From: Acanthacorydalis orientalis
Lineage: Eukaryota > Arthropoda > Insecta > Megaloptera > Corydalidae
DNA: 64,000 nucleotides
Assembly (NCBI GenBank): GCA_034766995.1
Contig: CM068317.1
Coordinates: 9,214,501 to 9,278,500 of the forward strand
Direction: 5' to 3'
Shown here: positions 48,092-59,481 of the stretch, in pieces
Layout of the letters: each line of letters begins with the position of its first letter
Numbering within the stretch: position 1 is the first letter of the stretch
The notes under the pieces: model-generated
The model's database searches: none
What the model saw: only the letters and a program-made list of their open reading frames with translations
Told to the model about the DNA's origin: nothing
Program-made: the position numbers and the translations under genes

Positions 48092-49373
48092 CGAGGGTTG
48101 AGTAATAATTATCGGTGTTTGATAAAAATGGCGCCAGTGATATCAAACTGAAATATTTTTTAAGAGCATAATCTTTAAAACTACTGTAGCCAAAGTTTTA
48201 GAACAATATATTAATTCGCTAAATTTTGACAGTAATTCAAATTGACCAGTTATTTCTCTTTTTTAACTATAAAAAAATAGTATTGTTCAGTGATTGGATT
48301 TCTTTTTTTGAATGAGAAAACGTGTGGAGAAATTAAAGAATAGTAATACACTGTCTACAGAGACTGTGCACCTTCGATGACAACCGTCAGATATTATTTC
48401 AATGAATTAAATATGGTAGTATAAGCGTTTATGATAAAGAACATCCAGGTCGTCCAATTAAGGTGACTACTGAAGAGATAATTGGAAAAATCCATGACAT
48501 TGTTTTAAATGATCGTAGAATCAAACTGTATGAGATAGTTAAGATAGTAAGCATCTTAGATAAACATATGTATGTAGCATCTTACAACATTTGCGTATGA
48601 AAAATCTGTCTACTAGATGGATTCCGGGTTTGCTGACCATCGACCAAGAACACATTCGAATGAACATTTGAAAGGAGTGTTTGAAATGATGTTTAAACGT
48701 AATCGACATGAATTATTTCGTCGATACATAACCATCGATGAAACATGGATCCATCACCATACACCTGAAACGAAAGAGCAGTTAAAACAATGGAATTAGC
48801 AGTTAAAACAGGAAAAATCCTGGTGAACTTGCACCAAAAAAGGTAAAATTCATTGCAGAAGCTGGAAAGATTATGGCGACTGTTTTCTGGGATGTTCGTG
48901 GAATAATGATAATCGACTATCTTGAAAAAGGGAAAACAATAATTGGATCCTACTATGCTTCATTATTAGACCAGATAAATGATTAAATCAAGAAAATACA
49001 TCCTCATTTGGCAATGAAAGAAAGTGTTCTTCCTTCACGAAAATGCACCGGCACACAAATCAACAATTACGACGACAAAATTACATGAATTGTACTACGA
49101 ATTGCTTCCACATCCATCATATTCTCCAGATTTGTTACTGTGTGACATTTTCCTGTTTCCAAACTTGGAGGTAAAAGATTTGCATCTAATTCGGAAGTCA
49201 TCGCTGCTATAAATGCCTATTTTGAGGATTTAGACAAACCGTATTATTCGAAAGGGATAAAAAATTGTAAATGCGTTGGACTAAGTGTAACAAGATAAAA
49301 GGAGATTACCTTGAAAAATCAAAAAAAGTGTGCTTTCTTGTCAAACACGAGTACTTATCACTCTACCCTCGTG
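48092..49373 (+). mobile_element. irritans-type mariner, full length but inactive
   Basis: Ends CGAGGGTTGAGTAATAATTA (48092) and its counterpart GATAAGTACTCG-CACGAGGGTAGAGTGAT read inward from 49373, flanked by TA (48090-48091, 49374-49375). The transposase span is about 48312-49307. Recognised: FNEKTCGEIKE-like start with shifts, HPGRPIKVTTEEIIGKIHDI (about 48445), VLNDRRIKLYEIV, FRRYITIDETWIHHHTPETK (first catalytic Asp, about 48716-48775), GKIMATVFWDVRGIMIIDYL (about 48865), KKVFFLHENAPAHKS (second block, about 49020) and LPHPSYSPDLLLCDIFLFPN (third block, about 49107). The order matches Himar1-type irritans mariners. Several stops and frameshifts are present, and the second catalytic residue reads Glu (HEN) instead of Asp. 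Confidence 0.92.
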
Positions 49374-49375
49374 TA

Positions 49376-49929
49376 TATTAAGGAACTAAAAAAATCTAAA
49401 TCAAATTTAATTTAGTTTATTGATAAGTTTCAGGTGTTGAAGTGTAAAAATAATTATCAATGTTTAAATTAATGAAACTAAACATGAATAAACTTATGAA
49501 CATAATCTTCTCGCTTAAACTACATCATTTATTTAATCAAAACGGTGTACGCTTATATTCATACGAAACGGCTGTACGTTGTAAGATAATTTTAGAAATG
49601 ATTTTAGTGTGAGATATCTCTTACTATTTTATGAAAATAAACTATTTAAAAATATAATATCATACAACCACGGAACAGCATTTAATATGATATTATTTGT
49701 TTTAAAAACATAAACATGTGTTTAAATAGTTATTGGTACAATGTAAAAAAGGTAAACTGTCAATTTTATTGAACAAATATTATGTACGATAATATGGTAA
49801 TCTGAATTTTAATTCAAGTATAGATGCATGGTGCATCAATTGGATATATATATATATATATATATATTCCTACAAAAAAAAAAAATTATATTAATTTTCA
49901 CATTTGTATTTTTATAATCTCTATACTTA
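49376..49929. other. AT-rich non-coding
   Basis: A TA run lies at 49843-49867; nothing else is recognised. Confidence 0.5.
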
Positions 49930-50187
49930 ATTTCACAAATTAATTCTTTTTCATCCCATCAATAACAAACAATATTTGTAATTAAAAATGTTCAATAAAT
50001 TATCATTGATCATATTTGATTGTTTCTTATATTCATTCCGATGACAATATCATCATTTTCAGAGCGTCAATATATAGGCAAATTTACAGTTCATTCAGAT
50101 ATTCATATTTTTCCATACTTTGATGCTCTTTAACTACGACAATATTTGTTGAGTAAAAAATACTTCATTTGTGAAAATAAATTCAGC
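49930..50187. mobile_element. foldback family F, copy f
   Basis: Left arm AATTTCACAAATTAATTCTT, TTTCATCCCATCAA, AAAAATGTTCAATAAATTAT, GATTGTTTCTTATATTCATT, to a centre near CAGAGCG (50060s). The right end TTGAGTAAAAAATACTTCAT then TTGTGAAAATA is the inverted counterpart. Part of the right arm is deleted. Dispersed repeat X follows, as after copy b. Confidence 0.6.
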
Positions 50188-50560
50188 TACAGTGTCAGAT
50201 CTGTAGTAAGAGACAATTTTTGAAAGAAATCTGATAGTAATTTTTTTCCAATATATTTCTATATAACATATAATGTATAAGATTTCACATTCTACTCCAA
50301 GAGATAATAATTCTGTTTATGATAGAATTTACCAATTGTTACATTTTATTATGAAGTTATAAGGTATACAGCCTATCAAAAAAAGTATTAGAGTTAAGTC
50401 GAATTTACAGTTTATGGATCAATGGTTAAGTCACAAAATTTTCTGTACATTAACGTTCTGAGTATGTTGGAATTACAATAAAAAATATATAATTTATTAT
50501 TAGAAAGATAAATAATAATTTATTGAATATTTTGATAAGAACTTTCGTTTGTGGTATGGT
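50188..50560. repeat. dispersed repeat X, copy 2
   Basis: Collinear with 10887-11560 (shared blocks listed there). Lacks the roughly 250-bp ORF-bearing segment. Confidence 0.55.
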
Positions 50561-50728
50561 GAGAGATTAATCAAAAATAATTTATTACGAAATTTGTTCT
50601 CTAATGACAAGATATTTTAAAATTTCTGAAAGAAGTAAAAATATTTCAAAACAATCTCCAAATGATAAATATGTGATGATATACAATGATTTCTATTTTT
50701 ACGTTGAAATTAAATTTTGAATATAGTA

Positions 50729-50807
50729 TTAGGGCGGTAGGAAAATAATTGTGGTAATATATATGAATTTGAAGGTCAACAACCCCAATTATTTTTCTGT
50801 CGCCTAA
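50729..50807 (+). mobile_element. 79-bp minimal derivative of family M1 (copy 7)
   Basis: TTAGGGCGGTAGGAAAATAA at one end and ATTTTTCTGTCGCCTAA at the other enclose only TATATGAATTTGAAGGTC from the 3' end of family M1. TA precedes the left end; the right flank reads CA. This is the smallest element in the window. Confidence 0.8.
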
Positions 50808-51036
50808 CATTAGAACATAGAAATATATTGAGAATTTAAAATCGGGGAAAATGTTTACAATTACGACAGAAAAAGGCTAAAGCTATCATCAAAATGGTCA
50901 AAAATCAATTATTGAACATTTTAATCAGACATTTTGTTTGTGATATGTTGCATATGCCCATTTAGATGGTTATGTCATCACCTTTACAATTAGGCAGTGT
51001 CTCTAAGTTGAAAAAAGTTAAGTCTTTATTAAGCAG

Positions 51037-51040
<4 letters not shown>

Positions 51041-51124
<84 letters not shown>

Positions 51125-51153
51125 TATATATATATACATATATATATATATAC

Positions 51154-51240
<87 letters not shown>

Positions 51241-51266
51241 CATGTATATATATATATATATATATA
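51041..51266. repeat. large (TA)n/TACATA array
   Basis: About 225 bp of TA units with CATA interruptions, directly abutting MITE family L copy 2. Confidence 0.95.
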
Positions 51267-51269
51267 GTG

Positions 51270-51468
51270 TGATTCAATTTAGGCTTCCACACAAATGTAT
51301 TAAAATGCACAAAAATTTAAAAAAAAAACATTTTCCCTCATATAGTATTTTAATCCAATTGTATTTTAGTATGAATTGAACTAAAATACTAAATAAAAAA
51401 TAACATGATTTTTCTTAAACCCTGTGCTCCCTTTTCATACTTCCACGTGGAAGCCTAAATTAATTTAC
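51270..51468. mobile_element. MITE family L, copy 2 (about 199 bp)
   Basis: Left end TGATTCAATTTAGGCTTCCA and right end CGTGGAAGCCTAAATTAATT (last bases degraded). The internal inverted motif AATTGTATTTTAGTAT ... GAACTAAAATAC is shared with the other copies. Confidence 0.85.
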
Positions 51469-51526
51469 TCTCTCTCTCTCAAACATACAAAAAAGATTAA
51501 AAAATGAAATAGATAGTCCATTATTC

Positions 51527-51558
51527 ATTACCATTAAGGTTATTACCTTAATGGTAAT
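51527..51558. repeat. perfect hairpin, 14-bp arms
   Basis: ATTACCATTAAGGT, loop TATT, then ACCTTAATGGTAAT with no mismatch. Confidence 0.9.
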
Positions 51559-51979
51559 ATAATATTGTGTTTTACGTTTTAAATATTAAAGCTCTCAATA
51601 ACATAGTTTTATACTTTTCACTTAAAATTATGAAAGTTAATTAATTAATCTAGAATTTATAACAATCAATTTAGTAAGATTAATTTCAACATTTTTTACA
51701 TAACTTCAACAGGTATTTTTCAACATTTTTAATTAGAATTTAGTTATATGCACAATTGAACTAGATTTTAAACCATCGTTAATAAAACTAGATTACACCT
51801 CCAGTGAAAAAATATTCATATGGATTTTGGTTTATACGAAAATCTATACAATTAACTAGTTTCACACATATGCTAAGCAAGTCTGATCATTTTCGAAATT
51901 TTTATTCTTTTCATAATAAGTTTAACTCTCTTTTTTAGAACAGATAAAAGTCCAGCACATCCACAAATACAAATTTGTA

Positions 51980-51982
<3 letters not shown>

Positions 51983-52036
<54 letters not shown>
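51983..52036. repeat. (TA)n-(TG)n microsatellite
   Basis: TA run followed by about ten TG units. Confidence 0.95.
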
Positions 52037-52401
52037 AGGTATGTTTGTAGTAATATGTTAAAAAAATAATGAATATATTTATATTATTTTTACATATAAT
52101 CATAATTTATTAAAAGTTCACCTTTAGTTCTTATAATACTTAGATTACTGTCAAATAAAGCATATGATCATATTATTAAAATTTATGATCATATTATTAA
52201 AAAAACGAGGTAAAAATTATGTATCACTGATATAACTAACGACAGTTATTTCAAGAAAATATTATTTTTCTCACAGTATTACCTATATACAATAATTCAA
52301 GAATTCACTGTAGCCAATAGTATCTTTTCAACCAATTCAATTTCAGAATCAAAATAATCTATTCGATATAACTTAAAATATGTTTCAACTCTAATAATGT
52401 A

Positions 52402-53094
52402 TTAGGTTGCTAGAAAAATAATTTCTGTTTTTGTTTTCTGAATTCTAACCTTATTTTTTTTTAATGAATTTTATTTCATCATGTTCATGTTAATAACACT
52501 TTAAAGTACATTTTTCGGTCTGTATTTTGGTAAGGCCGACTTAGATTTTGTTATTAATTTGCGTTCAACTGGGCGATTGAATTAAAGATAGAAAAGAAAC
52601 AAATAAGTGCAATTTTTTGTATGAGTACAAAACGGGTAGTAAAGTAACAGAAACTGCTCGTAAACTAAACGATACTTTTGGTGTGGATACGAGGAAAATT
52701 AATTATCATTTTAACTATAATTCAATAATAACGTGATATTACTGAAGAAGAAATTTTTCAGTCATCACATTTTAATTGTGACTATTGGTTTACGATGAGG
52801 AATAATTTTATTTATTATCTCTGAAGTATACTTTTTTATTATATTTTTTGAGCGTTTTTTCATAGAAGTCTAAGACCTTTAATTGAACTTGGTGGTGTTT
52901 GATCTCCAACAGCAATTACCCCTTTTAATCCTTTTCAAATTCCTCTTTTAAACGCAGCTATTTTATTGACATCTGACTGTTAAGGAATGTACAATGCAAT
53001 GGTGGTCCCAAAAATTACACTTAAAACAACTTAAATTAAAAAATGTATACGAATTTGAAGGACATAAACCGAAGTTATTTCTCTAGCAATCTAA
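52402..53094 (+). mobile_element. mariner MITE family M1, copy 8, interrupted by a NUMT
   Basis: Left repeat TTAGGTTGCTAGAAAAATAA and right end AGCAATCTAA, with TA on both sides (52400-52401, 53095-53096). The left part encodes KTGSKVTETARKLNDTFGV-like residues of the mariner N-terminus, ending at about 52690. The element resumes at about 52975 with TGTTAAGGAATGTACAATGC and TGGTGGTCCCAAAAATTA, then skips to the 3' end. About 284 bp of mitochondrial sequence lies between. Confidence 0.88.
52691..52974 (+). pseudogene. COX3: NUMT: cytochrome c oxidase subunit III fragment
   Basis: Reads as the middle of mitochondrial COX3, a core subunit of respiratory complex IV. Recognised in order: ILTMIQ then two TAA codons where COX3 has WW, RDITEEEIFQ (about 52731-52760), then after a small shift HHILIVTIGLRWGMILFIIS (about 52763-52822), FFWAFFHSSLSPLIELG (about 52843-52893) and WSPTAITPFNPFQIPLLNAA, ending ILLTS at 52974. 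TGA stands for conserved Trp at 52796-52798, 52849-52851 and 52900-52902, and AGA for Ser at 52864-52866 and 52873-52875. That is the invertebrate mitochondrial code, so it cannot be translated in the nucleus. The TAA codons at the WW position and a 2-nt loss near 52762 show decay after transfer. It lies inside an M1 element, so the transfer came later. Confidence 0.92.
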
Positions 53095-53422
53095 TAATAT
53101 CTTTACTTATTCGATACTAATCTAAACTGATTATATTTTCAATATCTTCTAATATTTTAATATCAACAATATCATTTAACTATAAAGTTTCAAAACTAAA
53201 GTATATAATTTTTATAAAAAAAATTAGTCAGTTACAATTACTGATTGCCATTCCAATTAAAGTACTACTGAAGTTCATAATTATAAAAACTGTTCTTTAT
53301 AATTATAATAAGAAATTATTACAGTTAATAAACTATTTTATTTTCTTTGATGAATACCGCCTTAAAAAGTTAATTTTAAAAATTTTATTATTTTAGAATC
53401 GAATTCCACTATTTTTACAGAA
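53095..53422. other. AT-rich non-coding
   Basis: Nothing is recognised. Confidence 0.5.
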
Positions 53423-53484
53423 AACTAAATAGGAGCGATTTAGTTTTTTGAATTTAAGAGATGCGGAGCGCATCTCTTAAATTC
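53423..53484. repeat. two adjacent perfect hairpins
   Basis: AACTAAAT-AGGAGCG-ATTTAGTT at about 53423-53445, followed by GAATTTAAGAGATGCG-GAG-CGCATCTCTTAAATTC at 53450-53484. The second has 16-bp arms with no mismatch and a 3-nt loop. Confidence 0.9.
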
Positions 53485-54130
53485 ACTTTCTCTGATTTAT
53501 AATATATTCTCAAAGAAAACATCTACTCCGTCTCTAACCAAATCGAAAAATTATTGAATTTAATGCCAATAATTCTTCATTTATATGACTTGTTTTTTTA
53601 TTCAATACTTATATATTATCACAAAAAAAGTATTATTTTGCTCGAATACAAACATTTTAAAAGTCACACTTATATTTACATTTTAAAACGTTTAATTACA
53701 CATTTAAAAAAAAATTAATTATTTCTAAACCCATAAATGCTCATATACGCATTTATTAATTTAAAAATATATTAAATTATCATTTAAAAATAGAATAGAG
53801 AACGCAATAAATAAAACGGTTAATGTATGTAAAAATTTAAACATGTAGATTGAAAAGAAAAGTGACGCTGAATAACAGTAGATATATAACGAAACGTTGA
53901 GAATAAATAGATATTATTCGCCATTTTAAAATAACGTATTAAAATTATACTTTATTATGAATAAAGCTCTTTTGAAAAACAAATCTTTTAATCTGAAATA
54001 CGAGATTGTGTTTATTTTTACATAAAAAGCAGCAAATATTTTACATATGTACTCTGATATTCACCTATGTATATACACACACATATGTATATATATATAT
54101 ATATATAAATTTGTATACTTAAAAATACAG
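53485..54130. other. AT-rich non-coding
   Basis: Nothing is recognised beyond a short TA run at 54085-54106. Confidence 0.5.
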
Positions 54131-54134
54131 ATTT

Positions 54135-54344
54135 TTAACATGTTATTAACAAAACAATACACGTCAACAAATTGCAAAGTTCTAACAGGAAGTGAGAAAT
54201 AAAATTTAAATTATGTTCAATTCCGGTCCTTCGAGACGATATCGAGATCATTTGCATAGTATTTTTATTTGACGTAATGCCCATTTGGCATGCGACAACG
54301 TCTTGCGATGGAGTATTTTTAATAGCATCGTAAAATTCGCACAT
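54135..54344 (-). CDS. 69-codon ORF in a GC-richer patch, unknown
   Basis: Begins with ATG at 54344: MCEFYDAIKNTPSQDVVACQ, later SISSRRTGIEHN and a hydrophobic Leu/Cys-rich end, stopping at 54135-54137. The first two thirds are GC-richer than the flanks and have protein-like composition. Not recognised. It could be a small gene, an exon, or a decayed element. Confidence 0.25.
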   Translation of the reverse strand: MCEFYDAIKNTPSQDVVACQMGITSNKNTMQMISISSRRTGIEHNLNFISHFLLELCNLLTCIVLLITC

Positions 54345-54395
54345 TAATATTTACTAATTCATATCGCATACCATTAAATGCTTTATTATAACGAT

Positions 54396-54457
<62 letters not shown>
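54396..54457. repeat. (TA)n array
   Basis: About 60 bp of TA repeat with one ACAT interruption. Confidence 0.95.
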
Positions 54458-54460
<3 letters not shown>

Positions 54461-56027
54461 GTTTAAGTTGATAGATAGATAAGATAATATAATAAACGGG
54501 TTAGAGACATAATTCAAAGTATAACAGACACATGTACTTAAGGGTATAAAACAATGCGAAATTATAGAATAGTTGTGTTTATGTTAAAAAAAAATATAGT
54601 TGAAGTATATTTTTTATTATGCGTTTAATACTTCTGTTAGAAGAAAAGTTACTAGCATAATTTAAAAACATGGATATAAAGATATGTTTCTTATATGATT
54701 TAGCATATTGTACATTATTGCACGAATCACAGATTAACGTTTAATTTATGTGCTGTGTATACATATATATTAAGCGAAAGAATTTTTTAAATATGGATTT
54801 TGTCAGAAAATCGTTAGGAATATAATATAAGATGTTTTTATTAAAATAAGTCTGTGGTGTTATTTGTAAGATTACAGTTTATAATTTTGAAATTAGGTCT
54901 CTTATAATAATTGTATTAAGAAACTAGTTTGATTGAAAGTAATTTTGAAATATTTTTTTAAAATGTTCAATCTTATTTTAATCATTTTTATTGTTAGAAT
55001 AAGAATCGTTATTCGTGTTTTAGTTTTTGATACCGTGACTACCGTGACCGTGATTCGTTTACAGAAATGAATTTTGTTACACCACACATGTTAAAAAATA
55101 TCATAAAAATCATATTTTTGTACATTTTAGCTGTGATAACAATGAAATTGTCTTTGAAATGTCTACCAATTTTAATTATGATCAATAGACAAATATTGAA
55201 CAATTTTATGAAATTGTTTTTAATTCTGAAAGTAAAATTTATAAATGAAAAAATGCAACAAGCTAACAATACGAATATAACGGTTATTACATCTTTTTAA
55301 AGATTTGAAGTTTTTAGAAGTATTTTAATACATGTTTTATTAGATTTATTGTTCGTTCTTGAATAACAGGTAAATAAATATCTTACACGACTAATTTTAG
55401 CACATGTGCTATCTTAAAATAGTTGTAGATTACTAATTTTAATTTTATTTTAGATCTGTTTATATATGTTTTTCTTGGAAATTGTTTTATAATTTTAAAC
55501 AATAAAACATTTCTAGTTGTATTATTTATTTAATTGATGTATTATTTTTATATATTTCTAGATTATAGAACATATTTAATTTTATTCTTCCATTCTAATT
55601 TTTTGTCATTCGCAATAATTTATTTATATATTTACGTTTTATTCAATTTCTGAAATTTTTTTGTAAATATTGAATCGTTTTTATTATATTGTATACAGGT
55701 TAAGTTCTTAAAATCTATCTGAAAAAAAATGTAGACTGCTTCAACTTTTGTATGTTAGGTTTGTTCAATGGAAGTATAAAAGGAATTAAAGGATATTTCA
55801 ATTTTGTGTTTTTTTAAATATGAAGCTAGATCATGTATTAATTTTGTCGTTTATATTTGATCACTAATTTATTTTGTTTTATTAGTCTTTTCTTTTTAGA
55901 TATATTTTTTAATCGTTCACATATTAGTTTTTGATTTTATTGGTTATTTATTACTATATTTTTAATTTATTTAGTTTCTTTTTTAAATTTGTGTCATTAC
56001 TTTTCAGCTAATGAAAAAAAATGTTAA
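54458..56027. other. AT-rich non-coding
   Basis: No gene is recognised. Overlapping frames on both strands at 54902-55300 lack motifs. Confidence 0.45.
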
Positions 56028-56545
56028 TTATCACAGGCATTAATTCGGTCCCTTTTTTTACAGAAAATAAATGTTTACAGAAAAATGGAATACATTTCAG
56101 TCCTTATAATATCCCTCAATTATTTTATATACTTTTCTTCCATCTGTCGGGTAACAAACAAGTACCTTGTCGGAAAAAAGATGGTGGCTTTCAGTCAATG
56201 AATTTATAATGGTTTTTTAGCAATGTTTTAACATTTCTTGCATGTTTTATTCGTCAAAACATCTTTCTCTAAAGCTGAACAAATCATTCTCACGGCTTCG
56301 GCAACATTTTTTTCAACTGAAATGCAAAATGTATTCAATGTCTAATTTTCTACTTTTCGGATGCCATCATGTTCACTACTGATTTATGAGTTTGTTGGAA
56401 CTATTTGACCAAGATATATAGTGTTTTTAAATGTAAAGGCTAGGTCTTCAAAATTTGGCTCCTAAAACGATAAAAAAATATTTTAATTTAAAACAGAGTT
56501 ATATTTGATTCAATTTAAAGGCACAGAATTAGTTTTTACGTCTAA
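56028..56545 (-). mobile_element. mariner family M2, copy B (internally deleted, 518 bp)
   Basis: Left end TTATCACAGGCATTAATTCG and right end, read inward, TTAGACGTAAAAACTAATTC. The left block (GGAATACATTTCAGTCCTTA, then CCATCTGTCGGGTAACAAAC) matches the transposase C-terminus and 3' end of copy A. The right block (CTTGCATGTTTTATTCGTCA to the end) matches its N-terminal and 5' region. The whole middle, including the catalytic blocks, is missing. Confidence 0.8.
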
Positions 56546-57558
56546 TATTATAATTATTTTTGAAATGAAATGTAATTACAAAATCGCAAAATAATATATT
56601 ATCTCCTGTTCCAACTAATTATTTTTTATTCTTTACCTAATTAAATTTGAACAGTTTGTCTATTATTTAAAAAATCTATCTAATAAAAAGTATGTTTATT
56701 GTAAATAAACATATTTTTATCATTTCTTGTCAATTATGTGACAAGAAATGATATTTGGTAGTTATTATTAGATCTGTTATTTTTTAGTTCTTATTTTCAT
56801 ATCATAGTAATATTTTTATCCCATTCTATGAAATATTCTCTTACTTTTGCGAATAGGGAGAGTGAAACATTAGTAGTAGTTTCAATAAAGTAAAGTTACA
56901 TATTTAATAAGTATAGTTAATAAGATTACTTAATATTTTATTAGAAAATAATAGTAGAAACGAGTTTTATAAAAAAATTACCTATTTTCACCTATCTCAT
57001 TTTACGAAAAAGATAAACATAGAATAAGTTATCATTAAGACACAAAATAAAGATTAATGATGTAATAATTAATTAATATATTTTAATAAAAATAAACCAA
57101 TATATAATTGGATACTTTTATATATTTTAAGACTGACTTGTAAAATAAAAAACCACCACAAAGAAATATTATATTACAAATATATTCCATAACCTCAATT
57201 CTCGAAATTATCAATGATATATACGTCTTCCTCGAAAAAATATATTATATATGATAAAGAAAAAATAAAATCGTCCTTTTTTTGAGACGCGGTACATGTA
57301 CGACAATAAATTTGAATATTTATGAAAGAAATTAAAAATGTCCACACTTTATGAGAACAACAATAAAAACACTTCAACAATGGTGAATAGTCCATTCATT
57401 AAACATATAACCACCCCCGCAACGAACTGACTTAGGTGTGGTGTCTACAGTCTGTAATACGTCATCCACTTTTTACTTTTGAAAAATACATCCTGGAAAA
57501 AAGGTCATGATGAATGGTACCTTGAATAAAACAGATTGAGTATACTTTATTATAAACA

Positions 57559-57597
<39 letters not shown>

Positions 57598-58164
57598 CTT
57601 TCATATTACGTCCATTTAGTAAGTTATTTTTTTCTAGTCATGATAAAAGTTAATGACTTTTTAATTGTATTTAAATTTACATACATTCAGTTAACAATTA
57701 TATTTTAATAGCCTCATGCACTTATTAAAGAATTTACATTTTATGGTTGAATATTGAATGTATATTTTTTATTTTTTTTAAATAAGAGAAAGAAATATAT
57801 TTGTTTTCACTTTCTCTATTATTCGAGAGAGATTTTTTTATATAAGTAATATTTTTTTTAAGGAGATTATAATTAAAAACTCATTCAAATGAACCAAATT
57901 CTTATATATGAATTATAAAGACTAAAGTTGCTAATAAAATAAAATTCTGAAGATTTATACTTCTATTTTTTTAATATTTTTACAAATTAATTAAATTCTC
58001 ACTTCATGAACAAAAAAATCTTTCTACTCAAAGATATTCAATTAAATTGTTTCGTATGCTTGACCAAAAATGGAAATTTGAATAATCCACAAGTTTATAC
58101 TTAATGATATTAAATACAACAAGAAATTATCACAATACAATTCTATCACTGTGGATAGATTAAC
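56546..58164. other. AT-rich non-coding
   Basis: No gene is recognised. A short perfect repeat ATCATTTCTTGTCA/TGACAAGAAATGAT (about 56719-56751) forms a hairpin around ATTATG. A TA array lies at 57561-57597. A slightly GC-richer patch lies at about 57400-57530. Confidence 0.45.
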
Positions 58165-58462
58165 TTTTATAAATGAATTATTTTTCTACTCAACACAAAA
58201 AAAAATTTCTGGTTAAAAATGTTAAATAAATCACTAATTATCATTTTTGATAGTTACTTAAGTGCATTTTAATGTCGATATTATCATCTTCAGAGCGCAA
58301 TTTTTTTCTGTACCTTGTCGCTCTAAAAATGATGATGCTTTTATCGAAATGAATATAAGAGAGAATCAAAAATGATTTATAATGGTTTACTGGACATTTT
58401 TGAGCAGAATTTTTTTTGCGGTTGTAAAATGAAGAAGAGTTCATTTGTAAAAAAATAATTTA
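58165..58462. mobile_element. foldback family F, copy h (complete, palindromic)
   Basis: The clearest complete copy. The left arm runs TTTTATAAATGAATTATTTT, GGTTAAAAATGTTAAATAAA, CATTTTTGATAGTTACTTAA, to ATCATCTTCAGAGCGC. The right arm read inverted runs TTTTTTACAAATGAACTCTT, GCTCAAAAATGTCCAGTAAA, CATTTTTGATTCTCTCTTAT, to ATCATCATTTTTAGAGCG. The arms are about 140 bp each and diverged. The centre is AATTTTTTTCTGTACCTTGT. Confidence 0.75.
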
Positions 58463-59059
58463 TCTACTGGTTTTCAGTTGTATTGTAATAAGTTTTTGTT
58501 TTATTTTTTTTTATTATTTAGTCTAAATTTTGGGTTGATCTAATTTTTAATTTTGATTAGAATAATTTTAAACTTTAAACTACACGTTATAGTCAAAGTA
58601 ATCCCATCAACAAGTGTGTTTCGTATATTTCATGCAGATAGTGTGTAGTTTAACAGATAATATGAACTCATTACTTGATATTAGTTATTGAAATTTCAAT
58701 GGAAAAAAAATTAAATATTATATTAAAAAATACAGTTCATTGCCAATTGTAACAATATTATTACTTTTTGTATAAAATGGTTATTAACATATTAGAAGGT
58801 AATGAAAAATTTAAAATATTATTTTCTTTTTAATTCCAAAGCTATATAAAAATTTAAAATCGATTCTACATACTATTTAAGAGAAATAAAAATTTAAATT
58901 TTCATTATTTTTACATATTTTTCTATGTAAAAACTTATTTTTGAATATAATAATTTGGATCAAAAATCTGATAAGCCATTGATCTGAAGAGATCAAAAAA
59001 TGGCCTCGTACGAATGTGTTCATCTGAATATGTTCATCTTGATTATTATATTTGTTTAT

Positions 59060-59230
59060 TTTTCACAAAACAATTTTTTACTAACGCCACATACAACAAA
59101 ATAAATATGTGATCAAAAAATTCAATAAGTAGTTATTGTACATTTTGGATTGCTGCATATTAACATTAAGACGGCAATGCTCTCTTCATCCAAGAACTAA
59201 GATAAAAAAAAATCTGTTTATTTTTATATC
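59060..59230. repeat. foldback family F, copy i (one arm)
   Basis: GCCACATACAACAAAATAAA, TGTGATCAAAAAATTCAATA, ATTTTGGATTGCTGCATATT, CTCTTCATCCAAGAACTAAG, then AAAAAAAAATCTG match the left arm and centre of family F in order. Confidence 0.5.
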
Positions 59231-59481
59231 TGATTTTTTCATTTTTGCTGTCTTTCAGATGTATTTATCAATAAAAATGAACTGATAATTTAAATTTTTC
59301 ATACAGAATCTCGTGCTTAAAATAAATTATATTTCTCCATATTAAATTCACTTCTTTCAATCATAAAAATTGTCAGTCGTAGATTGAAATATGGAATCAA
59401 ATCAGTAAAAAATCTCTGTTATTTTGAAATCACTGTTATCTGATTTGTTATTCTAGAGATATATATTTATAGTTATAATTA

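Noticed and set aside
52691..52974. Functional nuclear COX3 exon
   Set aside because: TGA codons at conserved Trp, TAA codons and a 2-nt loss rule out nuclear translation.
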